From positions 27,554,605 to 27,618,604 of the forward strand of contig CM044959.1 of assembly GCA_024516035.1 (NCBI GenBank): a stretch of 64,000 bases of DNA, read 5' to 3'. This DNA is from Bactericera cockerelli (Eukaryota; Arthropoda; Insecta; Hemiptera; Triozidae). Numbering within the stretch: position 1 is the stretch's first letter; every line of letters begins with the position of its first letter. Under the pieces are notes generated by a model, which was not told where the DNA came from, did not search any database, and saw only the letters and a program-made list of their open reading frames with translations. Shown here piece after piece: positions 32,497 through 45,569 of this stretch. Both the position numbers and the translations under genes were made by a program.

Positions 32497-35408
32497 GCAC
32501 CAATCTAATCACTATCCATGGTTCACAGTGCTGACCGACGCGACGGGTATGATGTATTCGATTTGATATCTGTAAATAGCCACTTATACCACATTTTCTT
32601 GCTAAGTATCGAGAGGTTATTAAACATGAAATTCAAAACGGAAGAATAAAGCATTCAAGGAGTGCCATGTGTTGACCCAAACAGTTAACGGTGTCATGTG
32701 CTGAAACGAGCAAAGTCCATGGAGGTAGGTGAACAAATAATGTGCCCCTTGCAAGCCTGATGTATGATGGGGTTCCTCGATTGATGTACTTTTGACGCAA
32801 GTTTGTTTTCACAAATTGTTAGGTTGACACACACCGTCTCTGCAAGCAAGTACAATTACCCGGATTGTGTAGTCGTTGGGTTTGGATGCTCCCACCGTCA
32901 CCACAAGCAGTTGTGATTAGCAGCACCTCAAGTTGTTGTGTATAAGCACATAAGTGGTGAAGTCTTAACGCGATTTCCGAGTTATGTAGCCGATACTTGT
33001 CAAGATACTGGATGTATCCATTCAGAATCACAACTCTGTCTCGTGATGAAGCACGTGTAAGCCATGGGAACTAACCACACTTGACACGGTGTGTAATCTG
33101 AACTACATGTACCTATGTTATGTAACCTACTACATACCAGTAATTTAGAGTAGAGTAGTGATGTGATCGGGTAGTAGTCGTCTCTTGGGGGTGTGGTGGT
33201 GAGGAGCTTTCATTGGTAGCCTGTGGGCGCTTATCAAATCCAGTATTTAATAGAAAAGGATTATGTTCGAAACAGATTCGAGCCAGGCACGTGCCAGTCA
33301 ATCTCTATAAAATGTAGAGATACTGTATCTAAATATTCAAAAGAATGCCTGATGATATGGACCATAGCCATAGCATAAAAATCATTCAAGAAATTCCATC
33401 AGTTGTATGAAAATCCAAAAATGATATAGGCAAACTGTTTGCAAAATTAATAATAATTATAGGAAAGGAATTATGTAATAATGTTTCCAGCTGTAAATGT
33501 TCAGTTGCTCTTTGGTGTCCAGTAATAATATTCCTGTGAATATTATTATCCTTCTCCATCTGATGAGGTGTTTCTGGTTTATAAGCCTTACATTTAACTT
33601 AGCACGATGTTGAGGCATTCTATAATAATTATATGATACAAACACTCATAAACATAGCTTTCATGTAGTTCGTAAAGTATTCCAAGAGTGTGATAAGGAA
33701 GAAGATTGTTTTTTTCTGTAGGTATACCTGATGCGTCCTTGGAATTAGTTTCTTATCCACCTAATTAACAGTGATAGGGTTCGAGACGTATGTAGGTGCA
33801 AGTAGGTAGCCTCTGTCAGTTTTCCCTAGCTTATCCTAACCAATACGAGACCGGCAGTTTCGTGGTTTCACACAAGTGCAGTGAAGTCACATCATGTGAA
33901 GTGAGCTCAATCGGTTTTCCAAGAGTTTTTGACCACCTTGCAGGTTTTTTGGGATCAATTTTCAAGTCGTCCCTACTTCGAGTTCCTATCATGTGTCTGT
34001 CTTTTGTCTAAATAACAAAAAGCTGTTGTAATATACTAATGGTTGAAGTATCCTGTGTTGTACAAGTTTTAAAGCTTCTTTACGATTTACGATTCATATT
34101 TAAAAAGTTGAGTCTCTTGTGTCGGATTGTATATTTCTTCCAGATCAAGAAGACAAGATCAAATTTAACAAGTGAACCTCATATCAAGGTTGTGTGTCCT
34201 TATTCGAATGAATTTTGAATTCAGATACGAGGCAAAGTGATAAACTGATAACAAAAAAGAAGGATTTATAATAGCATGTGCATATATTTTGAAGTGTATA
34301 TCATTATGTGGGTTCGATGATATTGAATATTCCATTTCAGTAAGACGGTAGAGGGCAAAGTAGATTGTTTTATCAACACGCTTGCTCAAATGAGAAATGC
34401 ACCTGAAAGCGGAAAGTTAGCACAGAGCGCCGATTCTGTCTTGTGTGGAAACTTGTGAAGAAAATTTTCTATCCGTGAGCCGTCACTCACTTTATTCTGT
34501 GTTCACCTGTTGGCGAGATTAGATTGGCCCGTGCTAGGCTCGTGTGTCCGCGCGCCAAACTCTGGTTTTTATCGCAAAACAAGATATTGGTTCTCTGTGA
34601 ATCAATGGACATGTGTCTGGAGTATGGAATCCGTTATCCAGTACTGTATCCAAAGTTAGTATTTACATAGCTAGTCAATGACTCTTGTGGAAGTGATTGG
34701 AAAAATCTAAATCAAAACAAAAACAAACTATTCCTCGGTTAGTCGATCGTTCAACTTGATACAGTGATTATTACTTCAATGCTATAAATATTTGAATTGA
34801 TTATAAATTAACTTTTCTAGAAAACTACAAGTTATATATTTTTTTTTAAATAGTTTATCAATTTTTTATCATTCGAAATAACTCATGAAAAAAACCTTAT
34901 TTGATCATTTGAGTTTTTACACCTGTGACGGTGTTTGATATTAATGTGAAGAGAAAAAATAATTGGGCGGATAAATCCGATTTATTTATTTTTCATGAAG
35001 TGTAGCAAAGATAAGACTGTCTCAACAAAAACATTGTGTAATTTTCATAGATTTTTTTAATCAGAAAAAAAAAAATACTTCTGAATTTTTCTTTGCTTTT
35101 TTACTATCGAAAGAACGAACGAGAAATTCGTTACTCTGGGGGTCCTAAATAGTCTCTTTTAATACCAATTTAATTTATATTCAGTAAATTTAAAATATTT
35201 TCATTGTAGGAGTTGACAGTTTGGTGACAATAGTTAACCAATATTAAAAGTAAACACGTTCAATTGAAAATATTTCTATCACAGTCTCTACTCTTTTTTC
35301 CAATGATCAATTCCATCTTTATACCATAATAAAACTTTTGAAGTGTTTTCTCAAGTTCCACGTTAAATCTTTCGTAAAAAACACCTTTCCATCAAAACCG
35401 CCGTCAAA
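32497..35408. other. Intergenic sequence, possible upstream region of cycle
   Basis: No coding sequence or repeat that I can name, only short random frames. It lies directly 5' of the first proposed cycle exon, so promoter elements may be here, but I do not see a TATA/Inr arrangement or E-boxes that I would call. Confidence 0.35.
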
Positions 35409-35456
35409 ATGACCTCGCTATTCCTACTCCGGGTGGAAAGCCTGCCCCGCAGATAG
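35409..35456 (+). promoter_or_regulatory. Upstream ORF (15 codons) before the cycle start
   Basis: ATG at 35409 opens MTSLFLLRVESLPRR and stops at TAG 35454-35456, 15 bp before the proposed cycle start at 35472. It could reduce initiation at the main start if this region is in the transcript. Confidence 0.3.
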
Positions 35457-35471
35457 GTCCCCCGGGTGGGC

Positions 35472-35631
35472 ATGCAGGAAAGCTCCTACTACTCCCGACT
35501 GCTAGCCACCTCCGAGGAGACCCCCACACCATTCTCAACTCGCAGGACTTCCTGTGTCTGGATGACTACCGACCTCTGCAGGACAATGTGCTCTCCCACA
35601 GCGTCTACTATGACTTGCAGCCCGTGCAGAG
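35472..35631 (+). CDS. cyc: Probable first coding exon of cycle, with an apparent 1-bp deletion
   Basis: The ATG at 35472 opens [18 protein letters not shown]. The +2 frame from just after the C-run at 35521-35525 reads [15 protein letters not shown] ... [10 protein letters not shown] and ends at donor AG|GTGAGC, in the phase needed to join exon 39943. One extra C in the run would unite both halves. The assignment rests on phase, position and composition; I know of no homologous sequence to quote for this region. Confidence 0.5.
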
Positions 35632-38600
35632 GTGAGCTAGGGCAATCTTGAAAAAAATTATTAAATAATAATAATAAATACCCGGTGTACGGGAGTAGGT
35701 ATATTTACGGGAATAGCCCTATTTACAATGTCAACAATTCCTCGCGCAAAAAGTTATATTTGGCAGTACAGAAAGGTACTGCTTCCTGCTTCCAGTGTCC
35801 TATTTGAATTGTCAAAGGGAAAAAATTGGGGTTCGGTGGAAGAGAAAGCCACAGGCTTTAACCTCGCCCCTTGGTTCACTACATATTCTATTGTGTTCTG
35901 TTTTTTTCATATTATATTTTGTTGAATGTATCATGTAGTTGACCAATAAAGTGTTGAATAATAATAAGAATAATGAAAAAAAAAAAAACTTTGTGTGATT
36001 AATGATGAAAAAATATTTTTTACCTTCATTATGATATAAGTATTGTATTAAAAATTAACCTACCCAGTTTTTCATATTTCTGGACGAATCATAGCCTCAG
36101 GATACCAAAAAAGTTATTTCCGGCCATTAGTCCGTGCGTGCGTCCGCCTGTGTGTCCGTGGTAGACACACGATATCTCGAGAACGGTAAAAGGTAGAGAC
36201 TTGAAATTTGGTATGAAAGTTAATTTTATATACCACACAAACCTCGAAACTTTTGGCTGAAATCAGCCACACTCTGCGCCCGCAGGACCAAAAAAAGCTG
36301 CAAGGGTCTTTAGTTTGTTTAAAAATACAAAAAAAATCAAAAACAAAATTTTCTCAAAAAAAAAAAAAAAAAAATAGGGGTTTACTGTGATCAATTACTA
36401 CTTGGCGAGTATTTTGGGGGGGTCCCGCCCGCTTGGACTAACTTTTTTATTATTCATCTTAGATGGGTGTTGTGACTTATATTAAATTCAATGATTTTGA
36501 AGTTGCTGATTACGAATTTGACATTAAGTTTTAGCTAACTGTTACGTTTTAATGGTGGAATTTGATTTATTTTCGAGGGATAAGGAAAGTCGTGTGGTGT
36601 CATACCAGTTTATTTAAGATGAAATCTAGCTAAAAAGATAGATAAGAGCATATGTATCTTGAAAAAGATTTAACATTAAAAATTCGTAAATGAGAACCTT
36701 CTAGTACATGCTAGATTGTGATAAGAGATAAGAGGCTCAGAAAGAGACCTTTGTTTTGCTCATCTAAATAATGAACCACTCTCAAAGGTCGTTTTCAAAT
36801 GTCCAAAATACATCATAATCATGATTAGGGGAACAGCGGAGATGTAAAAATAGGTTCTCATTCGGTAGGATGCCGTACGCCAAGAACCTGAAGAAAAAGT
36901 CGTGAAACATAGACTTGAAAAATCTTTTCCTGGAGAACAAGTGTTGACATCTAGGTTTGAAATCTTACCTATCTCAACCTGAAGAAATAGTGTTAAAACC
37001 TAGACTTGAATATTATCTTTTGATTTTCAATTTCTTGTCACGTCTGGAATTTTACTCGGAATTTGCTTCGTGTTCATACAATGGACTTTCGGGTCCTCTC
37101 GTCTCCTATTGGAGACCTTTTCTTTCTAGATGAGTGGAGAGGGAGACCCTCCATCTCAATTTCGGTATTGTCTTGAATCCTGTTGATACCATAAGATTTA
37201 AGGTCTTACTGTTGATTTTTGTACCATTTGTGACATTATTTTTATCAATCTTATTCCGAGACCAACTTTTTTCCTTTTGTTTAATTGAGCTCAACATTAC
37301 TTTTAAGAGTTTCAAGTGTTTCATTTGTTGTAGTAATATAGTAATGGTACTTTTTATTTTTCTTCATTCACTTGAATATTTTGGAACTTGGGTTCGATTC
37401 CAAGCTGTACATAGGATAACTTGATATTTAAAACTATTGACACATAACTAATTAACTATGTATGATTGATTCCCTGTACTGGACGTGATGTGTTATGTGG
37501 AACAACACGTATTCGGACTTAACTAGTCAAACATTTCTCCTTTTGTTGTTACATTAAGTACGCTATGGACTTGGCGTTTTCTTGAAGACACAAGAACGCG
37601 CCTTTGCACATATATGATTTATTATTTATTATGTTGGGGATTATTCTCTCTACCTGACCAACAGGACTTGCAGTTGTATTATCATCTCATTGAGCTAATT
37701 TTTTTTAATAACCTTATTAGAACTCGTATTTTATACGGTAAAAAAATACTACACATTTTACTATCAACATTATTCTATGAGTTTCAAATTTCAATTGTTT
37801 AGGTAGCTAGAACTACTTTTCAAAGCCAATTTTTTTTCAGTTAGGTATTTATAAATAAAACTATTACTGTTGTTAAACTCATCGAGCCAGCGTCGATGGC
37901 ATGTTGAATACACCGGTTCCCTTCAGAACACCGAAGTTAAGCGACATCCAGCGAGGTTAAGACTTGGATGGGTGACCATTCAAATTCTAATTCTCGTGAC
38001 GCTGGCTTTTCCCGGCCCCACTCAGGCTGGGTGAGGTCAATGTGAGTAGCAGGTTTGTGAGTTTCCTGCGAATGGAGGGTAAAACCCCCGTCGTGATATG
38101 ACCATGGCAGTTGAAAGCGACGTTAAACCCAACTTAAAAAAAAAAAAAAAACTCATCGAACATTTTAGCATCAAATTCCTAAAAATTATCATATTACATG
38201 AAAGATTTGATGTAATAATTTATCTGTAATTTTTACAATAATATTTACATGTTCTTGTGATTTCCAAAGTTATACTCACTTTTTAATATCGATTAGAAGA
38301 AAAACCTGAGTTTTTAAAAAAAAGAATATATTTTTTTTTTTTTTATAGATGTATTTTACTAAAAGAATATATAAAAAAATATATTTGTACCTTTATTATT
38401 TTAATTTTTTAGTAGATTTTTTCATTTTTTTTTTAAATCTGTGCTATATGAGATAACTGTATTATTTTGTTCTATACATGTCAGTATATTCTTGAAAAAA
38501 TAATATCAAATAAGGTGAAAATATCTGTGCATAGTTATAACTTTTCATTTTAAATATCTTAATATATAAATGTCAAAGACACTCACTGACCACTGACCAC

Positions 38601-41600
38601 TGACTGATCATCGCTCTACAGCCCAAACCGTAAGTCCTAGGAAGCTGAAATTTGGTAGGTAGCTTTGTCTTATAGTCTAGATGTGCAATAAGACGGGATT
38701 TTTCGAAACTCCCACTACAACACCTGCCATTGGCGAAAAAGGATTTTTTGCTTTCACGGCCATGCCTCGGCCCGCAAAGCGGGCGACAGCCCGCTAGTTT
38801 ATACATATACAATACATGTACCTAAATCATTAAAAAGACAGGGGAAAAGCTAGTAATGTAACCTCTGTTGAAACCTCTAGAACTGTGTTTTTCAATACTT
38901 AATGCTTCAATACTTAGTTGTTTTATTCTTTTTCATCGTGTTGCTAAAACTTTACAGTTTTCATCGACAGAATGACGCAAATATTTTCCAACTGTTTCGC
39001 ACATTGCTGGAGTGTTCCTTTTTATAACAGGTATAGTGCTTTATCCTATTGTTATGAAAAACATAAGCACGAAATCAACCAATTTCTTGGAATCTCGTAC
39101 CTGTAAACATTGGAGCTTGCTGTAACTATTACTGAGAGAATAAATCAAATCTATATATTTGATTTCAGTAGCTCTAAACTTCCTTACTCTTTGAATATCG
39201 TCTATAAATACCTATTTTTACATTTCAAAACACTCGGTGTGTGTATTTAGCTCGAAGTCATACTTCTGCATCAAACATAGACTTTTCATTGGGTTAGAGT
39301 GAGTTATGCTGGGTCCAGACACGTGCAACATGCAACGCGTTGCTGCAACATGTGTGTGGTAATAGTAACACTGTTGCAGCAACGTGTTGCAGTTCGTGTT
39401 CGTCAGTGATCCATTCTGTTTTATGTTCAGGTGCCGTCCACTTACGTGCAAATTAGTAGCAACAAAGATCAAAGATGTTCGGTAGAAAATCGACATCCTC
39501 ATGGATAATTTTTGAACATTCATGTTCGTGTTCAGAAGCCGTCCACACAGAGTGAATTCATGTTGCAGCAACATGTTGCATGTTGCACCTGTGTGGACCC
39601 AGCATTAGATAGAGCTAATGTGGGACTTGAGAGCGAGACTTTAGTTCCAAAATGCGGCTGTTAAGACTTGACTGTTGATTGGTTCTTCGCGGCTCTTGGT
39701 TGTTCCAGCAAGACTAGATGAGTATTCATCCGAAGTTCTTAACTTTCATATAATCTATGGTCTGGGTCGGTACGAACTTTTTTTTTTTTACTGACGAAAA
39801 TTATCGACGTCCCGCCATTCTTTTTTATTTTGCCCGACCCATCCCTGATTTCCTCGAGAAGAATGCCCATTGTACTCTACAGTCATATTTTATGTATTGC
39901 TAAATGAAGCTCATCACACAATTTTGTATTTCTCTTTTCCAGAAGCACCTGTTCCACGTCCATGTACGACGAAGAAGAACAGAAGATGCCTTCATCTAGC
40001 ATTCACCCCATGGAATACCAACAGGCTGACAGCACCGGGAAGTCGAAAAAGCGAAAGGGAGGGTCCTCATTCCAGTGAGTAAATCCCTGGGCGGCAGGTC
40101 TGTGTTAACATATCTATTTAGGGTCACAGTATGAAACTGAATTAAAGTTAATCCAAGCCTGACACCTCGTCAAGTCGGAGTTTTCAACCAATCACAGTGC
40201 ACTATAGCCCGAGTTAAGGGGTAGTGTCCACTTAGATTAAATCTAATCCTGTTTTACTATTTGACCCTTTAGTGTTTGAGAGATAAATATAAAGACAACA
40301 AAGTAGGGATCCTTAGAAACTAGTCTAACAAAAGTTAAGAAATTATTAATAATAACAATAATGGACACGTACTCAAACTACCCAAGTGGATGGAGTCCCT
40401 CAATTCCAGCAGTTCTGGTGTGACATATACTGTTTTATACTGAATTTTAAGAGGAAAAATCCATGCATTATGTGGGAACCAAACCAATGAATCCCCGCGG
40501 ATTTAAATTTAGACAAGTGCCTCAACCACTTCGACATAATCAACAGAGTAAAATAATTTTGGTTTGCGAATGTTCTCCGGTTCTATAAAATAACACTTTT
40601 TATGTTTTCTTTTAAATGCTGATTAATAAAAATAAAATCAACTTTTTCTTATGACAAGGCAGAGGAAATGAAATAAATTAAAATACAGATTGTCTCCAGA
40701 GAGGTAAAGCAGCAAGTGTTCTCTCTGGATTGTCAAAGGGAAAAACTTTGTGTAATGAATGACCTGAATATGAATAATGTGAACAAAAAATAAATAAATA
40801 TTATTAGGATCTATCAAGTTTTTAAATAAAGAATAGCCACAATATTCTCAGGTATTACGTACGTTATTCAATATCATTTGCAAATTTTAAGTCAATCTGA
40901 TGTTGTGTAACAGGATCCTTGCTTTTTACCTTGGAAGTTGAATGATTTCCTTTTGTTTCACATGAAAAACTTTCAACTTCAAAGAAACAGTTTTGGAACT
41001 CTTTTGGAGCAATTCTCAGAGTTCGTTACTGTAAGATTTCTTTTGAATGGAATATGAAATGTTTTTCAAGAAATGCATAAATAAGAAGTTCAAAATATTT
41101 TACTTCCGAGAAATTTCTAATATTAGAAATCGGAAGTATTGTGTTCGTTTTTGTAAAAAAAAATATTTTTTTGCTCCGATTTCAATTTTTTTCAGATTTC
41201 TGGACGTTTCATAACCTCCTGAGCAAATTTGGTTTTGTGTCTGTCTGTCGGTCTGTCGGTCTGTCGTTCTGTCGGTCTGTTAAAACGATTCCTTGTAACG
41301 CGCAAATCTCGGAAACTACTCGACCGATTTTGATGAAATTTTGCACACATCTAGGAGACATTCTGTAGATGGTCCCATTTTAAATTCATAGAATTCGTAC
41401 TAGCGGTTCTTGGTGAAAGAGCCCATGCGCCTGACCACTAACTTTTTACTTAAACGCTTATATCTCGTGAACGGTACACCCGATTTTAATGAAATTTTGT
41501 GTGTGTATGCATATAATTGTTTTACATAGGCTATTTATATATATTTTTCAATTAATTATAATTAGACTCTGATATTTAAGAAAATCCGAAATTTTGGACA

Positions 41601-44600
41601 AAAAAGTCAAAAAATAAGGACCACGACTTGCCGATACAGAAATTTTTGTGGAATCTAGAATGTAGAAAAAACGATTTTCTACCATATAAAACAAATTTGA
41701 AGAAAATCGGTGCAGTCGTTTTGGAGATACAAGTAATTTAGTATAAAATCTCAAAATTGGCACGTGTTAACAATGTGAAACAATCACGAGGAAGTATAGA
41801 GTCCATAATTGGCAGTGTTTTTTTTCATGGTGTTTGTTTTAATGACGTTGTCACCTTTTACTGGAGAAAGACTCAACCCATGGTTATGGTTAATTAAAAA
41901 AAAAAAGTCTCAATTCATACCTCAGTTATGAAAAAAAGAAAGAAGAAGAAGAAAAAAAAACATACACCAGATATTGTTCTGTCAGTTATTACTTTACATC
42001 TCTGGTTTCTTTCTTATCAAATTTCAGTTGTTCGGTTTCGTATTGCTTATAATGAAATGATGCGTGGTTTGATTTCAGTGGGAGTGACTTTGAGGAGGAC
42101 ACAGGAGAGGACAGCGGAAAATCTCTTAAGCTCGATGACAGCAAAAAGTAAGAACCTAAACGACTACCTACCCTTAGTAGGCGGTCAGAAGACCATGGAC
42201 CTAGACACTAGGTCCTATACACGTATAGACGATTTTCGGGACTCTGTGGAGACCGCTTACATTTAATAACATGGTTAGATTAGCTCAGTGGTTAAGCACT
42301 TGCTTGGCATGCGGAAGGTCCCGGGTTCGATCCCCCGTGCTGACAAAAATTTGTATTCTTAATTTGGTCACAATTGTTTGTAAGAAATACCTTCCGGTAC
42401 ACTCGTGTTGACCCAGCACCTAAATGGGAAGTATTGTGTTACTTCTCGCCCATCAGAGGGGAGGCATACTACGGGATGGGCAGGCTACAACACAGACCAC
42501 AAGCTTCTACAGTAGCTCCTGTTTCATGGCTACGAAATAAAAAAGGCTGTGAAACACTCATCTTTTAAAAAAATTCTGCGTGGTACCTGGCTACTCTAGG
42601 GTCTAGGGTCTAGGTCTCAGTTGTGTCCGCCCACTTAGAGATCCAAATCTTTCTGGGCGTAGATTACGCCGCTAGAATATAAGATTAACTGCCTCCTTAT
42701 TAACTGCATAAACTCTACCACTCCTTATTAACTGCATAAACTCTACTACTCCTTATTAACTGCATAAACTCTACCACTCCTTATTAACTGCATAAACTCT
42801 ACCACTCCTTATTAACTGCATAAACTCTACCACTCCTTATTAAGTGCATAAACTCTACCACTCCTTATTAAGTGCATAAACTCTACCACTCCTTATTAAC
42901 TGCGTAAACTCTACCACTCCTTATTAACTGCATAAACTCTACCATAGAACATTGTTTACATTAGTGACCCGTATTTCTGGAAATGGTTGAAATGTCGATG
43001 TGAACAGAACCCAATTCCTAGGATAACAAATGAATCTAGTGAGAGACAGGGTGGAGAGGGATGATTAGAAAATAAAGAGGTAACAGATATAACACTTGTA
43101 TGGATTCGTATGACATCACTCCACACGAGATACGCTTCACTTACTGGATGTGACGGGAGACTGTTGGAAAACTATATTCACGGAATTATAAGAAAAAGAA
43201 GAAGAAATAAACAGACTTCTTTCATATTGTAATATTATTTAATTCTGAAAATTAAATTTATGGTCAAGCAATCCTTGACACTAAACAAGAGTAATAGTAC
43301 GTACTATGATAACAAGAGAAAATATTTTTTACAAAAAAAGAGAAAGATATTTTTTTGATTTCAATTTCATATCCGCATTTTGCATGAAATTTTACACATA
43401 TTCAACTATCTATTTTCTATGAAAAACTTTCACATTTCATACACTCGTTAACCTATAAAATGTGAAAATGTCTGTCCCGGTAGCTCAGTGGTAAAGGCGG
43501 CACTCTGTGAATCCAGAGGTTCCAGAGGTCGTGGGTTCGAAACCCAGCCGGGACATGACAAGTTATCATCCCATTTGGGATTTTTACCACATAATAATAT
43601 GTCTTGGGCTTATTGCTGGAATAATGAGACTTTAATAGTCCTAATCGGGCAGTATAAATAAGGCGATATTATTATTATTATTATTCATAGCAAAAGGATA
43701 GTTGTGCAAAATTGTATGCAAAACTAGTCGGGTTGCTGCCAGGCCTGCGGTGCGGGTGAGTTTATCGAGGCATGGTCGACTTGTAATTAATACCTACATA
43801 CAGGGTGGTCCAAAAAGTTTGCACCAAAATGATAAGGGTAATAAAAGAGACCATTTCCAACCAAAATATTCCCGGACATTTTCCTTTATTTTTTGTCGTT
43901 TTCAAAATGGCGGCCAAAACGTGTGTTTTTCAAATATTCCGACTTTGGTTTGGCTTTTGATTTTTTAAATTTTTTCTGTACCACCTAGAAAAAAACGAAC
44001 TGCATTTTTGAATTGAAAATAAAATTTTAGTTAAAATAAATTAAATTAACCCGTTTAATGTTTTAATGATCATGCTCATTTAGGCTGTCCAAGTTGTGAA
44101 CCCACCGTGACTGAAAGACTTTCTTCATGTTTGCCATTAAATGGCATGAAAATTTTAAATGTAACTAATCTGGCACTCACCAGAGAAAACATCTGTGTTT
44201 TCTCAGAATTGTAACAATGCATCATTTTTTAAAATGACTTCAGTACTTTCGGAGCTATGGGCTATTTTTCCGAGTAACCTCATAAACCCAAAAATGCATG
44301 ATTGGCAATATTGAGGCTACTAACACGTACTGTCTAAGTTGTCCCCATTTTCTTCTTAAACTTGGATACCTACTTTCTCCAGTTGTTATTCCTAATGAAT
44401 TATCCAATTTTTAATCTTTTATTTCAGACAGTTTATGAGGTAAAAGACCCAGGTTCGAGCCCCGGACCGATAGAATTACAGTAGTTAGGTAGTGTAGGTA
44501 CAAACTATTAATTGAAAACGCAAGAGATTTATTATGATTTATTTATTATGAGAGGGAAAATATTTTTTTTCAACACGACGGAGCACCAGCTCACTTTCCT

Positions 44601-45527
44601 CGGTTAAATCGGGAATACCTGGACGAGACGCGGTGGTCCAAATGCCTGGCCAGCTTGATCGCCGGAATTCAACCCTATTCTTATAACATAACCATTGAAA
44701 GTGTACCTATTTTTATTTTATTCTTCGTTGTGATATTTTCTTCTCTCAAACTACCTGAAACTGTTTCCTACCTATTTTGTTATTTAATTTTGTTTTTCCA
44801 TACTTACTGTTATTATTTATTTATCTTTTTTCAAGTATTAGATGTTGCTAAAATGATTAATAAAACATTTAGATTAGGTCAGGACCTATGTACCTACCTA
44901 TTGTCATAATTAATCTCTTGCGTTTTCAATTAATAGTTTGTACCTACCCTACCTACCTAATGTAATTCTATCTAATGTAGGGCTCGAACCTGGTTCTTTT
45001 ACCTCATAAACCGTCTAAAATAAAAGATTAAAAATCGGATAATTAATTAGGAATAACAAATGGAGAAAATGGGGACAACATAGACAGTACGTGTTAGTAG
45101 CCTCAATATTGCCAATCATGCATTTTTGGGTTTATGAGGTTACTCGGAAAAATAGCCCATAGCTCCGAAAGTACTGAAGTCATTTTAAAAAATGATGCAT
45201 TGTTACAATTCTGAGAAAACACAGATGTTTTTCCTGATGAGTGCCATTTAATGGCAAACATGAAGAAAGTCTTTCAGTCACGGTGGGTTCACAACTTGGA
45301 CAGCCTAAATGAGCATGATCATTAAAACATTAAACGGGTTAATTTAATTTATTTTAACTAAAATTTTATTTTCAATTCAAAAATGCAGTTCGTTTTTTAC
45401 TTTCCTTATCTTATAATAAGGAAAGTATTGTATTCGTCGAAAATTTGACCTACCCATTTTTTCACATTTCTGGACGAATCATAGCCTCAGGATACCAAAA
45501 AAGTTGTTTTTAGCCATTGGTCCGTGC

Positions 45528-45569
<42 letters not shown>

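Noticed and set aside
35472..35631. SUMO protease (Ulp1/SENP-like) exon
   Set aside because: [17 protein letters not shown] faintly recalls the start of SENP domains, but catalytic motifs are absent and splice phase and position fit cycle better.
37106..37424. Small gene in cycle intron 1
   Set aside because: Both strands are open for 70-96 codons, but composition is AT-driven and neither translation resembles a known protein.
37885..38000. A genuine 5S rRNA gene
   Set aside because: The 5S-like part is incomplete and diverged and runs straight into the repeated SINE tail; no terminator T-run follows the 5S portion.
43471..43560. tRNA genes at the SINE heads (also 42271, 63868, 57866 and others)
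   Set aside because: Some still pair in the acceptor stem, but each is followed by the same family-specific tail in several places and the anticodon regions are irregular. They are SINE heads, not tRNA genes.
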